Assembly (NCBI RefSeq): GCF_002443255.2
Contig: NW_019211458.1
Span: forward strand, 34,280,096-34,344,095
Source of the DNA: Varroa destructor
Lineage: Eukaryota > Arthropoda > Arachnida > Mesostigmata > Varroidae
Length of the DNA: 64,000 nucleotides
Reading direction: 5' to 3'
Below the pieces are notes generated by a model that saw nothing but the letters and a program-made list of their open reading frames with translations, did not search any database and was not told the origin of the DNA. Shown here one piece after another: positions 50,999 to 62,580 of the stretch. The translations under genes and the position numbers were made by a program. Numbering within the stretch: the first letter of the stretch is position 1; every line of letters starts with the position of its first letter.

Positions 50999-51795
50999 CT
51001 AGATTTATAATATTAGAATGTAGTACGAGGGTGAAACGAATGATGTGACCTTCGGTCCTACTACTTGGTTCACCTTAACAATAAATAAAACACCCAACAA
51101 AAAGCATACCGCTTTGTTGGTTAATATAAATCGCGTAAAACCAGTAAAAATGTAGAAAGCTATATGAAAATCAATGGAAATTTCTATAGAAACGAAGATC
51201 TCATCTCACGTTACTAAACCTTTAGGGTTGTCTGCATAACTGCTACTTCTAAACTGTACAATGTTAGGCGATGTACTAGGCCGAACGTGTGGTTGAATAG
51301 CGGAAAAGTGGTCCTAGAAAAAGTATAAGAATGCATTTACTACTCAGGTTAGTTCTGCGATATACTGAAATATACATAGTCAAATTGACGAGTACAGAAG
51401 AGTAAAAGCTCTATGCGTCACACATACGAATCTGCATTTTAGTCTGAAAATTATTTCTCATTCGTTCGTGAACACTTTTCACCTTAAGCTCTGCTATACA
51501 TAGTTCCGTTTGGAACTTCAGGATACGTTAAGCCTAAATATATGCTTCGTAAAAAATATTTCCTCGTTATCCTAAAAGCCGGAACTCGTATTTGAGTCAC
51601 AATGGAGTAGTTGTCAAGGGATCCTTATGTAGACATCTACTCCGTCGAATTTTTACCGTTTGGGTAGACCTCAAATACAGCGGCTTCCAAAAGTAATTTG
51701 TCGGCATATTGTTTTAGGTCAATCTGACTGATTAAGAAATAAAAACAGCAAATTGACTTAAAAAAACAAGTGTATTCGTTGACTGTGCCTGATTA

Positions 51796-51829
<34 letters not shown>
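51796..51829. repeat. (AT)n microsatellite with one interruption
   Basis: A 34-base array with a single C at 51805. Confidence 0.95.
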
Positions 51830-54230
51830 GTACAATACTATTCTGTACGAAACCGAGCGCGGACGAAAGTACTTCGCTTCGGGGTAAAAGCCAGTCATCT
51901 GAATCAATGCCCAATCGTAGTATCGGACGTAAGAACTCAAAATGTTTATTCTTAGGTACTACTGTATAAAAATTTTCAGTCAAGAACAATAGTTATTTTA
52001 CACAGAAAATAATGTCCAAAACATATTTCTTTTGAAGCTAATGATAGGAATCGCCCACCAGGAGTAGTATACATCTTTTAGCATAGAGCCATATTTGTGC
52101 GGCATATTTTCGTTAGCACTATAGGAAATAATATGGTGAAATTAAATCACACCATACTAGCTTCATGTGAACCCTTAACACCGTGCCTGGTGCGCAAATA
52201 TTTTTGACGTAGTTCGTATACAAAATCATTTTCTCTTCGAATTTTCGAAAAATGATCGTACGTATTAATAGCTTATTCTAAGCATACTTTTCATATATTT
52301 CTTTCCATTTAGACAGATTTATTTGAACAAGTAGGGTAAGCAAATCATTTTTGGAGCTGCTGTATCAGAAACTAAACAAGTCAGAATGAAAAAATAGGGT
52401 TTGCACGCAAAAAGCCCAGACGAGTCGTTGAATATCGCCGTTCATGACATCTACTAAGGCTTCAATAGAATGCCAACGTCGGTAAACCTGTCTCAGTTCA
52501 ATGAAGATATTGGGCCCTTCATACGTAGGATATTTCAAACTCACGTTTTTTTTTGGATCAAGTAAAAACAATTTTTATGTACAAGAAGTACTCGTATTAC
52601 TTATGAATGTGCCTAAGTGTTAGTGTGTATGTATGGAACTGAGGGGACCGATTCCTGCCATCTACATTTGTTTATATAGTTACAACGTTTAGTTCTAGCA
52701 GTAGTTTTTATAGATGAACATTTTCAATGGAAATACGTTTGTCTGAATGGATTTGATGATGCATAGGCCTACCCATATTATTGGCTGCGTGTGTCCTAAC
52801 TGAACATGTTGGTTTCTTGACGCGTTAATGGAACCTAATCTCTGTAGGTCTACAAGAAAAGTTCGTCAACAGAAGTGTTAGAAAAAACAACGTCTTGTTA
52901 AACTGTATGCGGCTTCTCATTGTGAACTTCCTAAGTTCTGTAAAATGACTTCGTTTTCTCAGGCTATTCAAAAGGCTTCTGTAGCCAGAATTGCTAACAA
53001 GCATAGTCTGTAGGCCCTATATACCGGCTTCAAATTTCGAGACTTTACAACTGCTATTAAAATGGCATGCTTATAACATTGTGAAGAACTTAGAATAACT
53101 ACTTTGAGGATTTAAACTCAATCCTCAAGCCGGACTAATACCCCCGCGTGGTACCGACAGCTGCACTCATACAAAGGTGGGGGAGATGGGGCAATACGAG
53201 AACAACGTGCTGCAGAAAAGTCGACGCGGATTAAATTAAACGACAGATACTTCGTTTGAAACACAATATATGCGATTCAATTTTCCAGTGAAAAGGGAGT
53301 CGACAAGCAATCTGTTAGATTCTCTGATAGCGGGATTATTTTAATATATCTGAATGTAAAAAACTGTGACAGGTTTATTCCGTCACTTGCTGCCATATCT
53401 CTCGTTAAAATGTTACTGTTTTTCTCTATACGAAACAAGTGATAGTAACAGTACTCTACGTACTTAGCATTTAAGCAGATTCGGCACGCTTTTGTGCTCG
53501 ATCGTAGAACACACAGACAAAAATATTAGATAAGAAACATACGTAGCAATAGAGTCAAGTCAATATATGAAATCTGTTTTTAGAAACTGATATACCGTCC
53601 CAGAAGGCCAGCGACCGTGCGCTGTGTTCTAGCATTAACTAGAGGCTGCTTCGTCTTCGCGATGTTTACCGGTCTAGCACAAGCAGTAAAAAATCTTCGA
53701 GGTGTGGTGAACCATAGTTTCAGTACGATATGTGGTGCCAAGCTAATTACCTATGCAGCCATATTCAAATCTTCAAGTTAGAGCAATAAACCCCAAGTAT
53801 ATTTGCATCGACGAGACTGATAGGCGTACAGGAGTAAGACTAGCAATCTCGATAATTGTGGGTTCGCTAATTAACCCATCATCTGGTAATATACAATAAA
53901 CTGGCACAGATAAAATCAGTTTTCTTTATGGCTTCTCCTGGAAGCCTGCGGCTGATGATCTGACCAAAGCAATTCGTACGCCTCCATAGATGCCAACTGG
54001 CAGCATTCGTGCATCAAATTTTACTCTTTTAGTTTAAGTACTTCTGCAAAAGTTTCATGGTAGTATTCACCAAATATATGCCACGGATTCCTGTGGTTGT
54101 TGGGCTAACTTGGAATTTATTGTGTGAAGAAATAGCAAAGCGTCTAGTTCCCGTTTCGGTATCTCCCCCTAGAGCAAATCTATAGTCCGCTATAGAGTAT
54201 GGCCTCCATGCATCGACGGAACGCCGTTGT

Positions 54231-54282
54231 CCGATAAAGCGATCCCCTCACTTCGCGGGATCGCTATTTTCTATTTTATCGG
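54231..54282. repeat. Bulged 16-bp hairpin
   Basis: CCGATAAA and GCGATCCC (54231-54246, contiguous) pair with GGGATCGC (54257-54264) and TTTATCGG (54275-54282). All 16 pairs are perfect, interrupted by one 10-base bulge on the right arm and closed by a 10-base loop. It could be a structured RNA, a foldback relic or coincidence. Confidence 0.85.
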
Positions 54283-54688
54283 TTTTGGTAGCTTTCATCA
54301 TGATGGTTCCGTTGTAGTGCATTCAATACTTTACGGGAGAGCACAGATTCGCATCAGCGACTTCGTCTGATGTGTGTAAATAATGTTTATACGATTTCCT
54401 AAAAAGTGTAGCTTTCATGATATAAATCGGGACACATACATAGGTGAAGTCGGGAGAAGCTGAGAAAAATAATAACGTACTTGCCCCTACACCCCCCCTC
54501 CCCGAAATGATTCACCTTTAATAACCTGCCAGTTTCATATAATCAGTTTCCTGCCGATCAGATTAAGCTATAATCGCTCAAATCGAAATTCTGAAAATGT
54601 CCGTTATTAGTATTTGCCCCGGTAAGCCTCATTTGTCTTTTTTTTTCTATAGTTATGCTTCACGCTGACTCATAGACAGAGACATATA

Positions 54689-54788
54689 NNNNNNNNNNNN
54701 NNNNNNNNNNNNNNNNNNNNNNNNNNNNNNNNNNNNNNNNNNNNNNNNNNNNNNNNNNNNNNNNNNNNNNNNNNNNNNNNNNNNNNNN
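54689..54788. other. Assembly gap of 100 N
   Basis: Exactly 100 N between CATATA and TATATATATC, so this gap also sits in a TA repeat. Confidence 0.99.
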
Positions 54789-57700
54789 TATATATATCAT
54801 ACATAGATGCAGATGTCATTGTTTTTTTACAGACATTACAGTTATATATACGATGGCGTGTATTTAGTCATTTTTTCATCGGACAAGTTTGAACTCAGTG
54901 TTTCCGCGCCACTCGCTGGCACAATTTGATGCAACAAAGTCTGCTTATTGTTTATACGTTATTCTAATAAAAGTCTGATACGCAGAGATATGTGGGCAAT
55001 CCGAAAATAGATTTACCCCTTACGATAGCCTACAATACCTCTTCTATAGCACTGAACAGTTAGCGCTTAGCCAGACTTCTTGTATGAAAATCGGTGCTTC
55101 CTGCTTCTCAAACGTTAACCTACAATCGGCAGGCGTGTTGCCGTACTACTTTAACGCACAGCTATCTACAACATGTCCTTTTGTATCTCTGCACCGCTCA
55201 GTTTTTTGTCGGACCCCAATCCGCCCAATTCCTACTTTGTACGGCCAATAACGCATCTAACCTCTGTGGAAGAAACAATAAATGACTTTTTAAATCCAAA
55301 ATAAAGCTGGATATAATTTATCGTTGTAGGGATGAGCGGAGACACGACGCCGGTTAGATCAAGGGAGGATACCCATCTGGTGGGATTTAGGAGCGCCAAC
55401 GAGAAAAAAAAAGGAAAGGAACGAAAATGAAGATAGCGACACGACTCTCCGTTCAATTCTCTCCTGTCCGTTCCATTCGTTTTGTCGTCATCGTCGTCGA
55501 CGCCGTCGTTGCTGTCGTAACGACCCTACGCGGCTGGCCATTGTAGAGCTAGCGTCTCCCCGCTCAGCTGACCTAGTACAGAGAGGGTCGATTCTGCTGT
55601 CCCGTAAACACATTTGGACATTGGAATTAGTGTTATTATTGTTACCGCTGTATTACTATAGTTGACACAGCCGACCAGGATCTGAGCTACCGTACGTAGC
55701 TTAAGTGCGAATACATCTTCATCGACGATCAGGACCACAGACATGACGAGGCTGTACCGCCCACGAGTCTAAATCGGTGCTAACGAACTTTCATGACAGG
55801 AAACACGTTTAATGATGATCCCCCGTACGGGCTGAGCTTCATATGGATTAAATTACGCTTCTTATTAAACTAGCTCACCGAAAAGACACTCGATGTAATA
55901 ACAAAAGTTATGAAGAAGTGAAGTTGTGCTTCTGGTAATCGTTTTTGGTGTGATTTCAATTAATTTTAATTTAGCATATTGGCTTAAACAGTTCCGATAC
56001 ATGTTTACTTCACGGTTTCTGCTTTACTAAGCATGCGGAAGGGTTCGAAATAACAGCAGAGTGCCTAAATCATCGAATAAGCCTTAAACATTTGTTTCAA
56101 GCCGATTAATATCAATTTGCCATATAAAGTTAGCTAGATACTTATAAACGGTACACAGGGGCTCGTTTGCTGCATCGCAGTATGAAAGTGAAGGTGCTTC
56201 GAATCGCGTGAGCGAAATGCCCCAGGAGTCATCTGCTAGCTTTCTATCCACTTATGTAGGTTAAATTATTCTAAATAAGTTATGTCATAGAACGCTTGTT
56301 CTCCAACGTAATTGTGCGGTTATCCACCACGGACACCGCATTGGTTACGAAGTCATCTACTTGGCTGAGAGATTGAGAGTAGGACCTCAAACTTAGGGTT
56401 TACCAATCAATCGTTTATGTACGCAAAAATACTCAACTCTTCTTAATGAACATACTCTCTGTTAAGTGATGATCGTCATAGAGATGTATCTGTTCGAAAT
56501 TTCAACAGAAACAATCGGTTCGCTAAATCATAATAGACGATCGGCGTCAGGTTCTTTGTGAGTGAATTTGCTTTGCTCTCCTGTCAAATTAGCCGTCTTT
56601 ACCAAATCTCTTCAAAATTGTTGAATTTTACTAAACAATTTTTAAATTTAGGTAAAACATTGGTGAAGTGTAGACGCTCGAAAAACTTTTGAAAAATCTA
56701 TTTACATTATTGTATTATGAGTGTTTGATAAAAATAAATTTTTGTCGTTATTCAAAAAACGATTTATCGAACGAGGTGCCCTGATGTGTACTTATAGCCG
56801 GCGTAATCTCGAGATATGGTGGATAACACGTTCTATTTTTGAGAGCGATCATCTCGGTTTGACGGTAAAATATCAAGCTGAAAAATGGTAGTCACGTTTC
56901 GGACCACTTTGTCCCTTTAAGGCAGCCTTAATACCATATATCGTCGATAATCTCGATCATTTTACTCCTTGTCGCCCTGATTAAGCTTAGTTCCCGAGAG
57001 GCGTCCGCTCTGACGGTGCCAACACTTCATCGTGTTCTTCAGCCATTAATAAATGGCCTTCATCGTCGGGCTCTGCGTACCCTCCAAGCTGAGAGTTATG
57101 CCTGTTTCGAAAAGCGACTCAGTAAATATTGTCAAAGCTGAACGCTACTGTTGGTCGATGTGGTCAGATAGATGTATCGAAATCAAAATTAGTTTTCCCA
57201 CAAAACGTGGCGCATATATGTACATACTTTACAAGTAAATATGGTGAATTTTCCCGCAGGGGACCTATTGCAAGACAGACCAAATAGAGGGAGTTCTATT
57301 TAACATTAATAGCCATAGCACGCAGTATGACTATGCGGTAACAAATTCAGCCACCAATAAACGTAAACTAGATCAACATCGAATAAGCTCGTCGCTTTGT
57401 TTTGTGTTTCAGGTAAATAAACACTAGTGAAAGAAATAGCCAAAATAACAAATACCATACAAAAATAACAAAGACTCATTGATTTACTTTAGAAAGCCTT
57501 TTGGAGATCTGGAAATTGGCCGACTGGTGTGCGATGTAGCGCAGGGACCGTGAGAAAGTTCCGCCGATATTAGACCTTACTCTAAAAGTTTCCTCCGACG
57601 GTTTAAGGCATCGTTGGACCCTTGTGAGCCGAAGAGCACATCGAGAAATATGAACAAGTTAGACGGGCATAAATGATCGTCAGAGAAATATAGAGATAAC

Positions 57701-59085
57701 AGTTAATCGAAATATTCACTTACTAATAATATGACTTGCAGGAAGTTATAACTTTCACATAGGGACTCTGCATGGTAGTAGTACAATTGTGTGCTTTATG
57801 TGCTAAGATAAGTTGATTCACTTTTCTAAAAAGATACAGTATAGTATTATATGATATATAAAAGGTATCGGCGAACAAATAGGATTAGTTAGAACAACAG
57901 CTTTTCCTTCACCTCTAAGCGATATTAAGTAACGTTTGGCGTTGATACATGGAATCCGTCAGCTTGTAACTTCTCTAGCAAAACCTAATTTTTCTTAGAC
58001 AGCCCGAAAACAGGAAACCTCAATTCGAGCTGCCGGCGTGACGTGTGATAGAAATATAAGCTGACGCGGATGACGCGAGCGAGCTACGCGGCAACGACGT
58101 AATTAAGCTAGAGGGGATTCAAGATTTTTTTTACCATCGCTGCCACTCAGTCAGTTGCGCCATTAGACCAAAATTAATTTTCTTTGCAAAATCAGTACGT
58201 TTACTCAATGGATTAGCTCGCTATACGACTGTGGAACTTCTATTCTACCTAGAATATATACGCCACATTCTGTGAACGAAAGCAGGGCCTATTGTGTTTA
58301 AGCACTTCCAGTAGCATCGTCGTCGATAGCTGTTCGCGCGCGTACCTCTTACACGTGCTTTGATTTTCTTACATCATTCAGACAGATCGTCCCTTTAGAT
58401 GGCTCTAGTTAAGATATACAAACGCAACAGGATCTCTGAATATTGGAATGTAAATCAAAAAAAAAAAATGAAAAACATACACGAGACACGTGATACAGCT
58501 GGTTCGAAATAAAAAATCTAAATATGTAGAAAAAAAAAATGGAAGACAGAAGAAAAACGAGACTAAAATTTTATTCTCTATATGTAGTTCGAGCTAGACA
58601 AGTAAAGTCTTTGTACCCAGACTATGCATTAGATGAACCGCTTTGCAAATACTTTACCTTTAATGCTAATTTAGTCGACACAAGAAAAACGAAACGAGAC
58701 AACAAGCAAAAATGAAAGATAAAGTGCGAGATAAAAAATTGTATTTATTTAGGATCTTTTAGATCATCGCAAAATTGCGTGTAACTGAAGTGTGTATTAA
58801 ACAAGTCCTATGGCTTTAACGTCTATCCTACAACGAGACGACGAAATCAGTCCGATGACAGCAACGTCGTAACCAGTTTATGCAGTTCTAATTTAGCATT
58901 ACAACCGAAGTAAAATACGCAAGAAAAAGTACTATTTGTTAACCGCTTTAATAGTCGCTTTGTACCTACTGTGATTCGAAATAGTTAGAACAACGCAAAG
59001 CTTGGTGTCGTTTGCTTTACATAAACACTGATTCAAGAAAACACTATGAAGCTACCAATACAGGTACGCCGTTGTATTGTATTAG
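54789..59085. other. Non-coding stretch
   Basis: No gene recognised. 55483-55520 is an imperfect TCG-type repeat in a GC-richer patch (55320-55760) with unremarkable frames. 58450-58740 is A-rich and purine-rich on the plus strand. Confidence 0.5.
55483..55520. repeat. Imperfect (GTC/TCG)n repeat
   Basis: Clustered GTCGTCATCGTCGTCGAC and CCGTCGTTGCTGTCG units, CpG-dense. Confidence 0.75.
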
Positions 59086-59396
59086 TTACGAATTCTAAAA
59101 TTTGCTAGCATCTGTTATTTTTACAAAAAACCGTCTGCTTTTGAAGGTGTTACGAATTCTAAAACTTGCTAGCATCTGTTATTTTTACAAAAAACCGTCT
59201 GCTTTCGAAGGTGTTACGAATTCTAAAACTTGCTAGCATCTGTTATTTTTCTGTTATTTTTACAAAAAACCGTCTGCTTTCGAAGGTGTTACGAATTCTA
59301 AAACTTGCTAGCATCTGTTATTTTCACAAAAAACCGTCTGTTTTCGAAGGTGTTACGAACACAAAAAACCGTCTGTTTTCGAAGGTGTTACGAAAA
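59086..59396. repeat. Minisatellite, 64-bp period
   Basis: Copies begin with TTACGAATTC at 59086, 59150, 59214 and 59289, then TTACGAACAC at 59353 and TTACGAAAAA at 59388. The spacings are 64, 64, 75, 64 and 35. The 75-bp copy holds an extra 11-bp duplication of CTGTTATTTTT; the 35-bp copy has lost 29 bp. Copies 2-4 are nearly identical, implying recent expansion. Each complete unit carries an EcoRI site (GAATTC) and GCTAGC. A frame of 115 codons (59166-59513) runs through the array and is an artefact of the repeat. Confidence 0.97.
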
Positions 59397-60052
59397 ACGA
59401 GCATAACGATATTTACATGGCTTAAGCATGCCTGCTTACATAATAAATGGGCATTAACATTATTAAGCCAAAAAATGGGAAAGCATCCAAGCAACTCATC
59501 CACACCCAGCTGACTAACTCAAAAGTTCCAAGTTTTTTGTTCGTGGAGCAAGCAAATGCCCAACACAGATCTACATTCCAATAAAATACTTAAAGCGCCA
59601 AATGAACATATCTTCGAAGATCTTCTTCTTAGGTATATCGTCCTTAGACGTGGTGAAGTACTAATATTACTGTCGATCGCCACCGAAGAAATCCCTACGT
59701 GGTACACCTAATTTCAACAATATATTTTATGCCCCAACAAATTTCGGTGGTAATATTGAAGTAGCTGATACTACGTATTACAAACTAGACTATCCCCATA
59801 CGTTATCCATCAGGGGCATAATCATATTTTATTACTCCAACATAACACATCATATCGGGCTGAGTAGACATGAATACGCTTCGTCAGCCCTTTGTTCGAA
59901 TCCATCATTTTTTTTTTCTATAGATATAGGCCATATAAAAAAGAAGAAACCATGAAACATAGTCCCTCTTATAAAAACGTAATAAAGCGTATACTTTACA
60001 TGATTATGTAGCAATTGCAATTGTCGCAAAAGCAGTCAGACCCGAGGAACGT
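59397..60052. other. Non-coding stretch
   Basis: No gene recognised. A GTTCGAATCC string followed by a T run at 59892-59919 resembles a tRNA 3' end but does not fold as one. Confidence 0.5.
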
Positions 60053-60600
60053 TTATTTGGAATTATTAACTAACCAAGGATGTCCGAGTCCGATACATGA
60101 CCGCCCAGGTTTTGCGTCACCATATTGATAATGACAGGGACATTGCCCTTGCAAAGATTGTCCTCGTATAGCTTGACGAGCAACAAGAGCGGCTAGACCC
60201 GTGGTGACAACAGCAACAGCATTAGTGATAGACTCGACAAGAGGCGATACCTCGTTGGGGAGAAGTTAATTGGATTCGCTGCCCGGAAAAGTTGGGGATC
60301 GTAATGTCTTTGAGCAATTTCCTGGCCGCAGTAAATTTGCCATTGAACTCGAAGTATAGGATCGATACCTACCGTGGTGGGATTGACGTCTACTGCAAGC
60401 CACTTGCTATGTGATATTTATACGATTTAGGCATTTCCGTCCATGAAATTGCAGCTTGGACGTTTGATGAACAGCCCTAACTGTACATATCTATAGCCAG
60501 ATGTTATACGCGCAGTTCAGGCGCGGGAGTGAGGCTATTTCGGTTGTATCTGTCAGCCTTTACGCAAATCCGTAATTTCTGCTAGAATCGGTCCAATCCT
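60053..60600 (-). pseudogene. Possible decayed coding fragment, unassigned
   Basis: On the minus strand a 70-codon open frame (60265-60056, stop TAA 60055-60053) includes ITNAVAVVTTGLAALVARQA and a Cys/His cluster (CPCHYQYG). Immediately upstream, two other minus phases look coding-like over shorter runs (for example FNGKFTAARKLLKDITIP and VDVNPTTVGIDP), with stops and phase changes between them. That pattern would fit an old inactivated gene, transposon or viral insertion. The plus strand has equally plausible short runs (NDRDIALAKIVLV), so strand is uncertain and no family is recognised. Confidence 0.18.
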
Positions 60601-61380
60601 GAATAAAACAATTTCAATGGAATATTGAAACATAAACTGTATATTTGCACGTGCGCAAAAAACCATGGGTATCAGTTAGCGGTAAGGTTGTTTCAATTCG
60701 AGCCTTCATTGGAAAGCCATGTTTAAAAAATGAAAAATGTTTGATATATAATTGTTATATTGAGAGCTTGGGTGCTATCTTTTTTTGGGAGGCTAGTATT
60801 ACACACGTGTTAAAATATCGAGCAACACTAATTAAGAATACTGAATGATATATTACTTTTCGATGACAGGTAGTCAAGACATGTAGAAAATTGACACGGA
60901 CCAATAGCGATTTAGTTGGGTGTCCCGACCAAACTATGTTGACTTTAAATTTAAGTAGCTTTTTGAAACAGATTTATTATGATTTAAAAGAGCTTTAATT
61001 TTGTACCCATACGCCGAAGCGAGCGATCTAGACGCTTCCGGGTAGCCTATCATTTTTCAGCTTCTGTTGCATTCACAACTTCCTTATCTGTTGCTTCTTT
61101 AAATAACTCAATGTTTATCTACTGGGCCCTTTTTACTGTCGGAACAGAGGAACAACAATAACATGAGCTTAAATTTGGAGAATTTTGTTCTCCTGGACCC
61201 AGAACGTAGCTGCTGCAATTCGATAGAGTCGACAAGTAGCCACAGCGTGTGTCGTCGATAGCCATTCTGTAGATCTATGCGTCCTCCTCGAAAACTCATA
61301 TATCGATCAGCAGAGATCACTTTCCCTCGCAGTAACAAAATTCATTGATATCCAGGCCAAGTATCATCATTATTTACAGA
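60601..61380. other. Non-coding or decayed stretch
   Basis: No feature assignable. A 76-codon minus frame (61338-61108) begins LLRGKVISADRY, vaguely like the LLREKF...VIS stretch of Tc1/mariner transposases, but the spacing from the motif at 61415 is wrong. Confidence 0.4.
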
Positions 61381-61500
61381 ACCTATCTGGCACTATCGCC
61401 GACGTTGCCTTTTCGTCTTGTTGAAACCACTGCCTGTTTGGTCCTTCTCAGGGTGTACAGGCCAGCCCGCATCTCGTCAGTCGACTCGTTTGCTGTTCGT
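61381..61500 (-). pseudogene. Possible Tc1/mariner transposase remnant (weak)
   Basis: One minus-strand phase reads QWFQQD (61432-61415) followed by EKATS. Tc1/mariner transposases carry WFQQDGAT around the second catalytic Asp, so the string matches with one extra residue. The phase closes within about 15 codons. No TGDE-type first catalytic motif, no terminal inverted repeats and no TA target duplication could be found. A six-residue match is uncommon by chance but not decisive. Confidence 0.18.
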
Positions 61501-62266
61501 AGTTATTCAAATTTGTTGTCGAAATAGCTGACGCGCGTTTCTATCTGGCTAGCATAAAGTTTATGAAAAACCGTATTTTCATAGATTTTACTGTTCGATA
61601 TTTGATTATTGTAACCCATATCATGAATTAATATCGTTTATTTAAAAGGATATCAGTCTCGGCCGACAGAAAGCTCATAGGTTCGGTTGTTGTTTACTCC
61701 TGATCGCTTCGGTTCGTTCATCCACGCGACTCGTGGTCCTCCATTTCATTTCTTTCCAATGATGTCAAAATTTCCTTCATTATAGGGCCGATCCGACTGT
61801 TAGCTCTTTTGCAGGCTTCCCTAATACATTTACTAACTACTGATACATTTCAGCTGCTGGGAGACGTAGACACTTCGTTGCTTTTTGTGAGGAGCCAGAG
61901 GGTACGTTGCGGTGTCGACACTTTTAATCGCACGCTTTTGATTGATAGCCATGATCGGTGGCCAGCTGCTCGCCAGACATGCATACGTTGTGATGCACCG
62001 TGTGACTATCAACTCACATCTCAAGTTTAACCCAAATACTTCAATAGATGTGGGAATTCAACAAACAATCGACTGTTTTTATAATTAGTCACAGAAGGTC
62101 ATACTCATTACTATAGAATAACCGACCGTATTATATTATACAATCATTATTTGCATCGGTTTACCTCAAACTGACTAATGGAGATTTAGTAGAGAGACAA
62201 CGAGTCCGTTATGTGGCTGGCTTGAATGAAGCTGTACATTTCATTATTCCATTATTTTATCTTAAG
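61501..62266. other. Non-coding stretch
   Basis: No gene recognised. Overlapping frames at 61809-62030 (plus) and 62024-61833 (minus) have no support. Confidence 0.5.
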
Positions 62267-62580
62267 TACATCAAGTTATATTTAAAATAAGGAGGCCTTT
62301 GTGCTTAAATAGGGAACGCAAATTACCTTATAGCAAATATTTGGCTGAAGCTATAGAAACGCCAATAAATTATCCTCCAGGTCACCATTGTAGTGTCTTT
62401 TTGTTATCAAATCCAACTCTGCTGAACGATCTGAAAGACTCCAGTAGTTGTCAAGCAATTGCAATGATCGCCCCACTTTGCCCTGCACAAATACGATCAC
62501 GCGCAAAGGCTGGGCACAAAATATGCACCAGAGTGAAGACCGGTGGCTCTCGTCCGAAGCGGATGTGTCGCCGGAAGTAA
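62267..62580 (+). CDS. Possible exon, 104 open codons (weak)
   Basis: A polypyrimidine-like tract (TTCCATTATTTTATCTTAAG) ends in an AG at 62265-62266, immediately after an in-frame TAA, which is where an acceptor would be needed. The frame then stays open to TAA at 62578-62580. It includes YLAEAIETPINYPPGHHC and a basic Cys-containing tail (GSRPKRMCRRK). A GTAATC donor at 62577 could end the exon three bases before the stop. No ATG start, no family recognised. A second frame (62543-62887) overlaps the end and is no better supported. Confidence 0.2.

Larger units (their letters stand above)
48131..54230. other. Long non-coding stretch
   Basis: No gene recognised. Content includes an extreme AT patch (48838-48890), overlapping unrecognised frames at 49280-49556, and ATT and TA microsatellites. 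CCAACAAA (51094-51101) pairs with TTTGTTGG (51113-51120). Confidence 0.5.

Noticed and set aside
58445..58455. TGGAATGTAAA, the start of miR-1
   Set aside because: Only eleven bases agree and the flanks lack the star-strand complement.
59166..59513. 115-codon frame with apparent protein repeats
   Set aside because: It is a readthrough of the minisatellite; unit length is not a multiple of three.
59890..59920. GTTCGAATCC followed by a T run, like a tRNA T-arm and Pol III terminator
   Set aside because: The T-stem does not pair and no acceptor, D or anticodon arm fits upstream.
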